This document shows, one piece after another, positions 1 to 5,445 of a stretch of DNA of 5,625 nucleotides (the stretch's first letter is position 1; every line of letters starts with the position of its first letter). This stretch comes from JBEVEP01 sp040512755 (lineage in GTDB: Bacteria > Pseudomonadota > Alphaproteobacteria > Rhizobiales > Rhizobiaceae): positions 1-5,625 of the forward strand of contig JBEVEP010000141.1 in NCBI GenBank assembly GCA_040512755.1, in the 5' to 3' direction. The notes beneath the pieces are model-generated. The model was not told where the DNA came from, did no database searches, and saw only the letters and a list, made by a program, of their open reading frames with translations. Both the position numbers and the translations under genes were made by a program.

Positions 1-2
1 TT

Positions 3-119
3 CTTGACGCAGCCGCACTGATGTTGATTGCATTGCGGATCGCGTGCGGCGAGGCGAGGCCCTATCCGGATCCCCCCCTTGTCGACGGTTTTGGAATTCC
101 GGTCGCAATCTGGGCGTAG
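3..119 (+). CDS. C-terminal end of a gene entering from the left, possibly a DUF429 protein (partial)
   Basis: Reading frame 3 is open from the window edge to a TAG at 117-119 and encodes 38 residues beginning LDAAALMLIALRIACGEARP and ending in DGFGIPVAIWA. The composition looks like real protein: an amphipathic helix followed by a proline-rich turn and a short hydrophobic end. About two thirds of the codons end in G or C, as in the neighbouring genes. From memory, the pattern of a DA-rich helix, GEA, a proline-rich linker, DG(F/L)-(I/L)P and a final IW resembles the C-terminus of DUF429 proteins, a family of uncharacterised proteins predicted to have an RNase H-like fold. This assignment is a recollection of pattern, not a search result. 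The alternative frame at 28-240 is arginine- and serine-rich and looks non-coding. The start and most of the protein lie outside the window, so function cannot be judged here. Confidence 0.42.
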   Translation, partial: LDAAALMLIALRIACGEARPYPDPPLVDGFGIPVAIWA

Positions 120-271
120 AGCAGTCGCTCGAAAACCCGGATCGGGAGCTCTCTCTAGACCTTTGTTTTCGCATCGGAATATCCGAAAACAGCTTTCGGA
201 TTTAGGGCCGATGCTGTGGGCGGTTTCGAAACGCCATTGATTGATGTGCGTCTTCCGGCTAATGGCCACCC
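120..271. other. Intergenic spacer with clustered CGAAAAC/GTTTTCG elements
   Basis: This 152-base spacer separates the probable upstream gene end from the carbonic anhydrase and holds no credible gene. CGAAAAC occurs at 130-136 and 184-190, with its reverse complement GTTTTCG at 165-171. A perfect 8-base-pair hairpin lies at 181-201. A 10-base palindrome GTTTCGAAAC lies at 223-232, flanked by GGC (219-221) and GCC (233-235). Any promoter for the carbonic anhydrase and any terminator for the upstream gene must lie here. No strong -35/-10 pair is visible. Confidence 0.5.
181..201 (+). terminator. Weak candidate hairpin terminator or leader hairpin
   Basis: ATCCGAAA at 181-188 pairs perfectly with TTTCGGAT at 194-201 across the five-base loop ACAGC. 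The stem has only three G/C pairs and is followed by TTA, not a true T-run, so it is a poor intrinsic terminator. It lies 61 bases after the TAG of the upstream frame and could end that transcript, or act as an operator or leader structure for the carbonic anhydrase. It competes with a second pairing of GTTTTCG (165-171) with CGAAAAC (184-190). Confidence 0.25.
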
Positions 272-916
272 ATGCTAAATCTGCCTGACCATCTTCTCGC
301 CGGGTACCGCAGCTTCATGAGCGGTCGCTATGTTTCCGAAGGCCATCGCTACCGCGATCTGGCGCGGGAGGGGCAGACGCCGGAAACGATGGTGATTGCA
401 TGCTGCGATTCGCGCGCCGCTCCGGAGGTGATTTTTGACGCCGGCCCCGGCGAACTGTTTGTCGTGCGTAACGTCGCCAATCTGGTGCCGCCCTACGCGC
501 CTGACGGCGAGTATCACGCTACATCCGCCGCCCTTGAATTCGCTGTGCAAAGCCTGAAGGTGAAGAACATCGTGGTCATGGGCCATGGACGCTGCGGCGG
601 TATCCGGGCTGCGCTTGACCCGACCAGCGAACCGCTGTCTCCGGGCGATTTCATTGGAAAGTGGATGAGCCTCGTTGCCCCGGTCGCGGATACGGTTGCG
701 AGCAATACTCTGATGACGTCCGGCGAGCGGCAAACCTCGTTGGAACGTATTTCAATCCGCTATTCTCTTGCCAATCTGCGCACTTTTCCGTGCATCAGCA
801 TCCTGGAAGGCAAGGGCGATCTTTCCCTGCATGGCGCATGGTTCGACATCTCCTCCGGCGAGCTTTGGGTTATGAATCGGGAGACCGGCGACTTCGAGCG
901 CCCGGAGATGGACTAA
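272..916 (+). CDS. Beta-class carbonic anhydrase
   Basis: This 214-residue protein should catalyse reversible hydration of CO2 to bicarbonate in the cytoplasm, supplying bicarbonate to carboxylases and helping pH balance. The beta-class zinc site is complete: CCDSR gives zinc ligand Cys44 with the Asp46-Arg48 dyad, and GHGRCGG gives His105 and Cys108. The ELFVVRNVAN segment at 61-70 and HATSAALEFAV at 82-92 are typical core segments of the family. No signal peptide or membrane segment is present, and the length is normal for bacterial beta enzymes. The ATG at 272 is the first possible start, because an in-frame TAA lies only three codons upstream (260-262), and MLNLPDHLLAGYRSFMSGRY is a typical rhizobial N-terminus. 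No Shine-Dalgarno sequence precedes the ATG. The gene stands alone, with 425 bases before the next large gene. It is of the type often named cynT or can; no cyanate genes are nearby, so I give no symbol. Confidence 0.95.
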   Translation: MLNLPDHLLAGYRSFMSGRYVSEGHRYRDLAREGQTPETMVIACCDSRAAPEVIFDAGPGELFVVRNVANLVPPYAPDGEYHATSAALEFAVQSLKVKNIVVMGHGRCGGIRAALDPTSEPLSPGDFIGKWMSLVAPVADTVASNTLMTSGERQTSLERISIRYSLANLRTFPCISILEGKGDLSLHGAWFDISSGELWVMNRETGDFERPEMD

Positions 917-934
917 GGCTTCAGTCCACTTCAG

Positions 935-953
935 ATTCTTTGATTCGAAGAAT
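935..953 (+). terminator. Weak candidate terminator after carbonic anhydrase
   Basis: ATTCTT at 935-940 pairs with AAGAAT at 948-953 around a seven-base loop, 18 bases after the carbonic anhydrase stop codon. The stem has only one G/C pair and no T-run follows, so it is unlikely to terminate transcription efficiently alone. Position is the main argument for it. Confidence 0.15.
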
Positions 954-1001
954 ACCTAACCGTCACGCGTGGACAGATTTTTCTCCATCGGGATTCGCGA
1001 T

Positions 1002-1033
1002 GGTCAGAAAACACTGCAAAAACAATATATTGT
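1002..1033 (+). promoter_or_regulatory. Possible promoter with a 12-base palindrome over the -10
   Basis: ACAATATATTGT at 1022-1033 is a perfect palindrome in an otherwise G/C-rich background. It contains TATATT (1026-1031), five of six matches to a sigma-70 -10 box. TGGTCA at 1002-1007, four of six to TTGACA, lies 18 bases upstream. If used, transcription would start near 1038 and give the M3 peptidase a leader of about 300 bases that includes the small frame at 1186-1281. A palindrome over the -10 would suit a repressor site, but no known regulator box is recognised. The promoter reading is inference. Confidence 0.25.
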
Positions 1034-1185
1034 GCTAGAGCCACCGGTTCTGCAGACCGGAATCTGTCCTAATGCGGTTCGTCGACGGTGAAGTCGAGCC
1101 TTCCCATTCAATTGGACCGATCGCTGGCGCGATTCCGGCGTCAAACTCTATCTAGTAGCAACCTCGCCGGCGAAGTTTAGCGAAA

Positions 1186-1281
1186 ATGCTACTGGTTGCG
1201 GTCGCAATGGCCTTACCCTACATCGTGGCAGTGACTGCAATCGGCGCAACGCTCGGCCGCCGATACATTGTACGTGCTTGA
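1186..1281 (+). CDS. Possible 31-residue single-pass membrane peptide
   Basis: An ATG at 1186 opens a frame of 31 codons ending in TGA at 1279-1281. The peptide starts MLLVAVAMALPYIVAVTAIG, giving about 24 continuous hydrophobic residues. It ends LGRRYIVRA, so the basic residues (Arg25, Arg26, Arg30) would lie on the cytoplasmic side by the positive-inside rule. That architecture is typical of small bacterial membrane proteins. Against it, no clear ribosome binding site is seen (only a weak GGCGAAG about ten bases upstream), third-position G/C is lower than in the large genes, and short hydrophobic frames arise by chance. It ends 60 bases before the M3 peptidase start and could be a leader peptide or a gene remnant. 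I recognise no family. Confidence 0.22.
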   Translation: MLLVAVAMALPYIVAVTAIGATLGRRYIVRA

Positions 1282-1330
1282 ACACAATGATCGCGTGTTC
1301 CGGAAAATTACCCGACGCGGCAGCTCTACG

Positions 1331-1337
1331 AAAGAGG
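1331..1337 (+). promoter_or_regulatory. Ribosome binding site of the M3 peptidase
   Basis: AAAGAGG ends four bases before the ATG at 1342. It is the only clear Shine-Dalgarno-like sequence ahead of any of the three complete genes, and it supports the start at 1342. Confidence 0.65.
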
Positions 1338-1341
1338 TTCC

Positions 1342-3399
1342 ATGCCTGACAAGCAACCCGCCATCGATTTGACCGCTCACCCGCTGACGCACTGGACAGG
1401 TCCGCTTGGCCTGCCGGACTTCTCGAACCTCTCTGACGAAGCTTTCGGTCCGGTTTTTGATGCGGCTTTGGCTGCGCATCGCGCCGAGATTGATGGGATT
1501 GCCAACAACCCGGAAGAGCCGACGCTCGAAAACACGCTTGCCGCGCTTGAGTTGTCCGGCCGCCCTCTTGACCGCGTGTCTTCAATTTTCTGGTGTCGCA
1601 CAGGCGCGCACACCAACGATACGATCCAGGCGATCGAGCGTGAGATGGCGCCGAAGATGGCGCGGCACTCTTCCGCGATCTCCATGAATGCGGCGCTATT
1701 CGCACGGATCGATGCGCTTTATCAGCAGCGGCAGACGCTGGACCTGGATGGAGAGACGCTTATGGTCCTCGAACAAACCTGGAAGAACTTCGTCCGCGCC
1801 GGCGCCAAGCTTGATGAGACTGGCAAGGCGCGGCTTGCCGCCATCAATGAAGAACTTGCGTCGCTCGGCACCCGCTTCGGCCAGAATGTGCTGGCGGACG
1901 AGAAGGAGTGGGCGCTGTTCCTCGAAGAAAGTGACCTCGCCGGACTTCCCGAATTCCTGAAGGGGGCGATGGCGGAGGCGGCCGAACTCCGTGGTCACAA
2001 AGGCAAATACGCCGTCACGCTTTCCCGCTCGATCTACGAACCCTTCACCAGTTTCTCGCCACGCCGTGACCTTCGCGAAACGGCGCTTCGCGCCTTCGCG
2101 ATGAGGGGAGAAAATGGTGGAGCTACCGACAATCGCGACGTCGTAAAGCGAACCCTCGAACTGCGCGCCGAGAAGGCAAAGCTGGTCGGGTATGAGAGCT
2201 ACGCAGCTTTAAAACTCGACGACACGATGGCGAAAACCTCCAAAGCCGTGTTCGAACTGCTTGACCCCGTATGGGACAAGGCGCGGGAAAAGGCTGCCGA
2301 AGATGAGGTGCAGCTGCAGAGGCTCGCCGCGCAGACCGGCAACAACCACCCGATCGAACCCTGGGATTGGCGGTATTATGCGGAAAAGCTCCGCGAGGAG
2401 AAATTCGCCTTCGATGAGGCTGCGCTCAAGCCATACCTGCAGCTCGAACGGATTATCGAAGCCTGTTTTGACGTGGCCGGCCGGCTTTTCGGCGTCCGGT
2501 TCGAGCCGAAGGAAGGAGTCGCGACCTGGCATCCGGACGCTCGCGTTTTTGAGGTGAAGAATCAGGATGGCAGCAGCCGTGGCACCTTTGTCGCCGATTA
2601 TTTTGCGCGGCCGTCGAAACGCTCGGGCGCCTGGATGAGCGCGCTGGAGTCCGGCTACAAGCTCGGCGATGGCGCGAAGCCCATCATCTACAACATCATG
2701 AATTTCGCCAAGCCGCCGTCGGGTGAAGCTGCGCTGCTTTCGCTCGACGAAGCGAAGACGCTGTTCCATGAATTCGGTCATGCCCTCCATGGAATGCTGA
2801 CCGAGGTGACCTGGCCATCAGTCTCCGGTACGTCGGTCGCGCGGGATTTCGTAGAACTGCCTTCGCAGCTCTACGAGCATTGGCTGACCGTGCCTGAAGT
2901 GCTGGAGAAGCATGCGCTGCACCACAAGACCAGCGAGCCGATGCCAAAAGACCTCATCGGCAAGATGCTGGCGGCCCGTACCTTCAATGCCGGTTTCAAC
3001 ACCGTTGAGTTTGCGGCCTCGGCGTTGGTGGACATGGCGTACCATGCGCGTCCGGACGCACCGGATGACCCCCTTCGTTTCGAAGCCGAGACGTTGGCGA
3101 AGTTGGACATGCCACATGCGATTATCATGCGCCATCGTACACCGCATTTCCTTCATGTGTTTTCCGGAGACGGTTACTCCGCCGGATACTACTCCTATTT
3201 GTGGTCTGAAGTGCTCGATGCTGATGCTTTTGCCGCCTTCGAAGCAACCGGGAACGTTTTCGATCCGGAACTGGCGGGAAAGCTGAAGGAGCACATCTAT
3301 GCCGCAGGCGGATCGGCCGATCCGGAAAAGCTCTACATTGCTTTCCGTGGAAAGATGCCCACGCCTGATGCGATGATGAAAAAACGTGGATTGGTTTGA
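1342..3399 (+). CDS. M3-family zinc oligopeptidase (Dcp / oligopeptidase A type)
   Basis: This 685-residue protein should hydrolyse short peptides in the cytoplasm, finishing the breakdown made by ATP-dependent proteases. The length matches peptidyl-dipeptidase Dcp and oligopeptidase A (about 680 residues). The N-terminal part is largely helical. The catalytic M3 domain fills roughly residues 225-683. HEFGH at 476-480 gives zinc ligands His476 and His480 with catalytic Glu477. The third ligand, Glu505 in RDFVELPSQ, lies 29 residues after His476, the same spacing as in neurolysin. HVFSGDGYSAGYYSYLW at 605-621 is the substrate-binding His/Tyr segment, with Tyr612, Tyr616 and Tyr619 as likely counterparts of Tyr605, Tyr609 and Tyr612 of thimet oligopeptidase. 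EPWDWRYYAEKLR near 339-351 is another conserved patch. There is no signal peptide. The sequence alone does not separate dipeptidyl carboxypeptidase from endopeptidase activity, so no symbol is given. The gene is intact and its codon use matches its neighbours. Confidence 0.93.
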   Translation: MPDKQPAIDLTAHPLTHWTGPLGLPDFSNLSDEAFGPVFDAALAAHRAEIDGIANNPEEPTLENTLAALELSGRPLDRVSSIFWCRTGAHTNDTIQAIEREMAPKMARHSSAISMNAALFARIDALYQQRQTLDLDGETLMVLEQTWKNFVRAGAKLDETGKARLAAINEELASLGTRFGQNVLADEKEWALFLEESDLAGLPEFLKGAMAEAAELRGHKGKYAVTLSRSIYEPFTSFSPRRDLRETALRAFAMRGENGGATDNRDVVKRTLELRAEKAKLVGYESYAALKLDDTMAKTSKAVFELLDPVWDKAREKAAEDEVQLQRLAAQTGNNHPIEPWDWRYYAEKLREEKFAFDEAALKPYLQLERIIEACFDVAGRLFGVRFEPKEGVATWHPDARVFEVKNQDGSSRGTFVADYFARPSKRSGAWMSALESGYKLGDGAKPIIYNIMNFAKPPSGEAALLSLDEAKTLFHEFGHALHGMLTEVTWPSVSGTSVARDFVELPSQLYEHWLTVPEVLEKHALHHKTSEPMPKDLIGKMLAARTFNAGFNTVEFAASALVDMAYHARPDAPDDPLRFEAETLAKLDMPHAIIMRHRTPHFLHVFSGDGYSAGYYSYLWSEVLDADAFAAFEATGNVFDPELAGKLKEHIYAAGGSADPEKLYIAFRGKMPTPDAMMKKRGLV

Positions 3400-3442
3400 C
3401 TTATCGAGCCGGGCAATCGGTTTGGCGGCTGAGCGGATAGGG

Positions 3443-3461
3443 TCGACCCGGCTCCGGTCGA
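3443..3461 (+). terminator. Hairpin after the M3 peptidase, possible terminator
   Basis: TCGACC at 3443-3448 pairs perfectly with GGTCGA at 3456-3461 around the seven-base loop CGGCTCC, 44 bases after the stop codon. No T-run follows (GCTGACAATT), so it is not a classical intrinsic terminator. A competing pairing exists: GAGCCGGG at 3406-3413 with CCCGGCTC at 3447-3454 (eight pairs, 33-base loop), which uses the left arm and loop of this hairpin. Either could protect the 3' end of the mRNA or assist termination. Confidence 0.25.
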
Positions 3462-3504
3462 GCTGACAATTGCGTGAGATTGGGGACGCGCCAAACAGTC
3501 GCTC

Positions 3505-3520
3505 TTTCGCACTTGCGAAA
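3505..3520. promoter_or_regulatory. Operator-like inverted repeat upstream of typA
   Basis: TTTCGCA at 3505-3511 and TGCGAAA at 3514-3520 form perfect seven-base arms separated by two bases (CT). The centre lies about 83 bases before the typA start. The shape suits a dimeric DNA-binding regulator. As a hairpin it would be followed by an A-run, not a T-run, so a terminator reading on the + strand fails. A weak promoter can be drawn over it, with TTTCGC (3505-3510) as -35 and TATGAG (3528-3533) as -10 at a spacing of 17, but both boxes match consensus poorly. I do not recognise the motif as a known alphaproteobacterial box. Confidence 0.35.
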
Positions 3521-3549
3521 AAACATGTATGAGCGCGCCCAACGAAACA

Positions 3550-3570
3550 GGGCGGCGTTCATTCGCGCCC
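3550..3570 (+). promoter_or_regulatory. G/C-rich leader hairpin before typA
   Basis: GGGCG (3550-3554), a bulged G, then CG (3556-3557) can pair with CGCGCCC (3564-3570) around a six-base loop, TTCATT, giving seven pairs with one bulge. It ends 25 bases before the typA ATG, just ahead of an 8-base palindrome GAGATCTC at 3573-3580. The sequence immediately before the ATG (CGAGCGAAAAGCCC) carries only a weak ribosome binding site, so leader structure could influence translation. That role is inferred. Confidence 0.22.
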
Positions 3571-3595
3571 GTGAGATCTCCCGAGCGAAAAGCCC

Positions 3596-5419
3596 ATGAA
3601 CCTCCGCAATATCGCGATCATCGCACACGTCGACCATGGGAAAACGACCCTGGTCGACGCGCTACTGAAGCAATCCGGCTCAGTTCGCGACAACCAACGC
3701 GTTGCCGAACGCGCGATGGACTCCAACGAACTCGAAAAGGAACGCGGGATCACCATCCTGGCCAAGGCGACTTCTGTCGAGTGGAAGGACACCCGCATCA
3801 ATATCGTCGATACGCCGGGCCACGCCGACTTCGGCGGTGAAGTCGAGCGCATCCTCAATATGGTGGACGGTGCGATCGTGCTCGTCGATGCGGCCGAAGG
3901 CCCGATGCCCCAGACCAAATTCGTCGTCGGTAAGGCATTGAAGGTGGGGCTGAGACCCATCGTTGCGATCAACAAGATCGACCGTCCCGATGCGCGCGAA
4001 GTCGAGGTCATCAACGAAGTGTTCGACCTGTTCGCAGCTCTCGACGCGACTGACGAGCAGCTCGATTTCCCGATTCTCTACGGTTCCGGCCGCGACGGTT
4101 GGATGGCGGAGTCTCCCGAAGGCCCTAAGGATAACGGCCTCGCGCCGCTGTTCGATCTGGTCCTCCAGCATGTGCCCGAGCCCAAGGTCGGCTCCGGGCC
4201 CTTCCGCATGATCGGAACCATTCTGGAAGCCAATCCCTTTCTTGGCCGCATCATTACGGGCCGTATCGAATCCGGTTCGATCAAGCCCAACCAGGCCGTG
4301 AAGGTCCTTCATCACGATGGGTCGTTGCTCGAGAACGGGCGCCTCTCGAAGATTCTGGCTTTCCGCGGCCTCGACCGCCAACCGATCGACGAAGCTTACG
4401 CAGGGGACATCGTGGCGATCGCAGGTCTTCAAAAGGGGACCGTCGCCGACACGTTCTGCGACCCGGCGGTGACCGAACCGCTTGCGGCGCAGCCCATCGA
4501 TCCGCCAACCGTTACCATGTCCTTCCTCGTCAACGATTCGCCTCTTGCGGGCACCGAAGGCGACAAGGTCACGTCTCGCGTCATTCGCGACCGTTTGCTG
4601 CGAGAGGCCGAAGGCAATGTGGCGCTGAAGATTGAGGAGTCGGCCCAGAAGGATTCCTTCTACGTTTCAGGCCGTGGCGAGCTGCAACTCGCAGTGCTGA
4701 TCGAAACGATGCGCCGCGAAGGTTTTGAGCTGGCGGTTTCGAGGCCGCGTGTGGTCATGCAGAAGGCCGATAACGGCGATCTGCTGGAGCCTGTCGAGGA
4801 GGTCGTAGTCGACGTCGATGAAGAGCACGCCGGCATTGTTGTGCAGAAAATGTCCGAACGCAAAGCCGAGATGATCGAGCTGAGACCGTCCGGCGGTAAC
4901 CGTCAGCGGCTCGTCTTCCATGCTCCGACACGCGGATTGATCGGATACCAGTCAGAACTTTTGACGGACACGCGCGGAACGGCGGTTATGAACCGCCTGT
5001 TCCACGCCTACGAGCCATTTAAGGGCGAAATCGCTGGCCGCATCAACGGTGTGCTGATCGCCAATGAGCCGGGCGAAGCGGTGGCCTATGCCTTGTGGAA
5101 CCTCGAGGATCGGGGCCCGATGGTTATTGATCCGGGCGTCAAGGTCTATGCCGGCATGATTGTGGGCATCCACACCCGGGACAACGACCTTGAGGTCAAC
5201 GTGCTAAAGGGCAAGAAGCTCACCAACATCCGCGCTGCAGGCAAGGACGAGGCTGTGAAGCTCACACCGCCTGTACGCATGACGCTTGAGCGTGCGCTGG
5301 CCTGGATTCAAGACGATGAGCTCGTCGAGGTGACCCCGAAGTCGATCCGGCTGCGCAAGCTTTATCTCGACACACATGAGCGCAAGCGTTTCGAGAAACA
5401 GAAGCTGGGTGCGGCGTAA
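3596..5419 (+). CDS. typA: Ribosome-associated translational GTPase TypA/BipA
   Basis: This 607-residue protein belongs to the elongation-factor-G-like GTPases. In other bacteria TypA/BipA binds the 70S ribosome, aids assembly of the large subunit, and is needed for growth in cold or other stress; in Sinorhizobium meliloti typA has been linked to stress tolerance and symbiosis. All GTPase motifs are intact: G1 AHVDHGKT (10-17), G2 with Thr53 in ERGITI, G3 DTPGH (72-76), G4 NKID (126-129) and G5 YGSG (162-165). A beta-barrel domain II follows (about 205-300), then domain III- and V-like folds. The TypA-specific C-terminal domain follows RGLIGY (446-451) and includes LKGKKLTNIRAAGKDEAVKL and DDELVEVTPKSIRLRK. 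Length equals the family norm, and MNLRNIAIIAHVDHGKTT is the canonical N-terminus, which fixes the start despite a weak ribosome binding site. It lies 196 bases after the peptidase gene, probably as its own transcript. No anomalies are seen. Confidence 0.98.
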   Translation: MNLRNIAIIAHVDHGKTTLVDALLKQSGSVRDNQRVAERAMDSNELEKERGITILAKATSVEWKDTRINIVDTPGHADFGGEVERILNMVDGAIVLVDAAEGPMPQTKFVVGKALKVGLRPIVAINKIDRPDAREVEVINEVFDLFAALDATDEQLDFPILYGSGRDGWMAESPEGPKDNGLAPLFDLVLQHVPEPKVGSGPFRMIGTILEANPFLGRIITGRIESGSIKPNQAVKVLHHDGSLLENGRLSKILAFRGLDRQPIDEAYAGDIVAIAGLQKGTVADTFCDPAVTEPLAAQPIDPPTVTMSFLVNDSPLAGTEGDKVTSRVIRDRLLREAEGNVALKIEESAQKDSFYVSGRGELQLAVLIETMRREGFELAVSRPRVVMQKADNGDLLEPVEEVVVDVDEEHAGIVVQKMSERKAEMIELRPSGGNRQRLVFHAPTRGLIGYQSELLTDTRGTAVMNRLFHAYEPFKGEIAGRINGVLIANEPGEAVAYALWNLEDRGPMVIDPGVKVYAGMIVGIHTRDNDLEVNVLKGKKLTNIRAAGKDEAVKLTPPVRMTLERALAWIQDDELVEVTPKSIRLRKLYLDTHERKRFEKQKLGAA

Positions 5420-5445
5420 CCGCTGATCAGTGTACAATTACCGCT

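Larger units (their letters stand above)
917..1341. other. 425-base intergenic region between carbonic anhydrase and M3 peptidase
   Basis: No RNA gene or large protein gene is recognisable here. The stretch holds a weak AT-rich hairpin just after the carbonic anhydrase (935-953) and a second hairpin at 985-1003 (CCATCG/CGATGG, seven-base loop, no T-run). Five GANTC sites lie between 934 and 1135. There is a perfect 12-base palindrome at 1022-1033, a G/C hairpin at 1044-1060, and an 8-base inverted pair, CCGGAATC (1057-1064) with GATTCCGG (1131-1138). One short hydrophobic open frame lies at 1186-1281. The spacer is long for two same-strand genes, which suggests that the peptidase has its own promoter and a sizeable leader. 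Confidence 0.6.

Noticed and set aside
28..240. 70-codon open frame on the + strand
   Set aside because: The product is arginine/serine-rich with no recognisable fold, overlaps the more protein-like frame ending at 119, and runs through the regulatory hairpins.
985..1003. CCATCG/CGATGG hairpin as a terminator
   Set aside because: No T-run follows on either strand; the nearby T-run lies on the wrong side of the stem.
1040..1064. GGTTC-containing stem that suggested a tRNA T-arm
   Set aside because: The loop length is wrong for a T-loop, and no acceptor, D or anticodon arms can be drawn around it.
1072..1155. 27-codon frame in the 917-1341 spacer (MRFVDGEVEPSHSIGPIAGA...)
   Set aside because: It has no ribosome binding site, no hydrophobic or domain-like pattern, and overlaps the long-range inverted repeat; likely chance.
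1287..1349. 20-codon frame overlapping the M3 start codon
   Set aside because: Too short, no ribosome binding site, no recognisable feature; the overlap could suggest coupling, but nothing supports translation.
1148..1705. Long minus-strand frame opposite the M3 gene
   Set aside because: A shadow of a G/C-rich coding region: basic, low-complexity composition with no motifs, opposite a protein with a complete catalytic site. The same applies to the minus-strand frames at 2209-2790, 2818-3294 and 3680-4432.
3529..3840. 103-codon + strand frame overlapping the start of typA
   Set aside because: It is out of frame with typA, arginine-rich, and its overlap lies on the highly conserved GTPase N-terminus; only the typA frame makes sense.
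272..5419. The three complete genes as one operon or new functional system
   Set aside because: Spacers of 425 and 196 bases, separate regulatory-looking structures, and unrelated well-known functions give no support for a linked system.
5423..5436. Adjacent palindromes CTGATCAG and TGTACA just after the typA stop codon
   Set aside because: Short self-complementary words are frequent by chance, and these do not form a joint structure.
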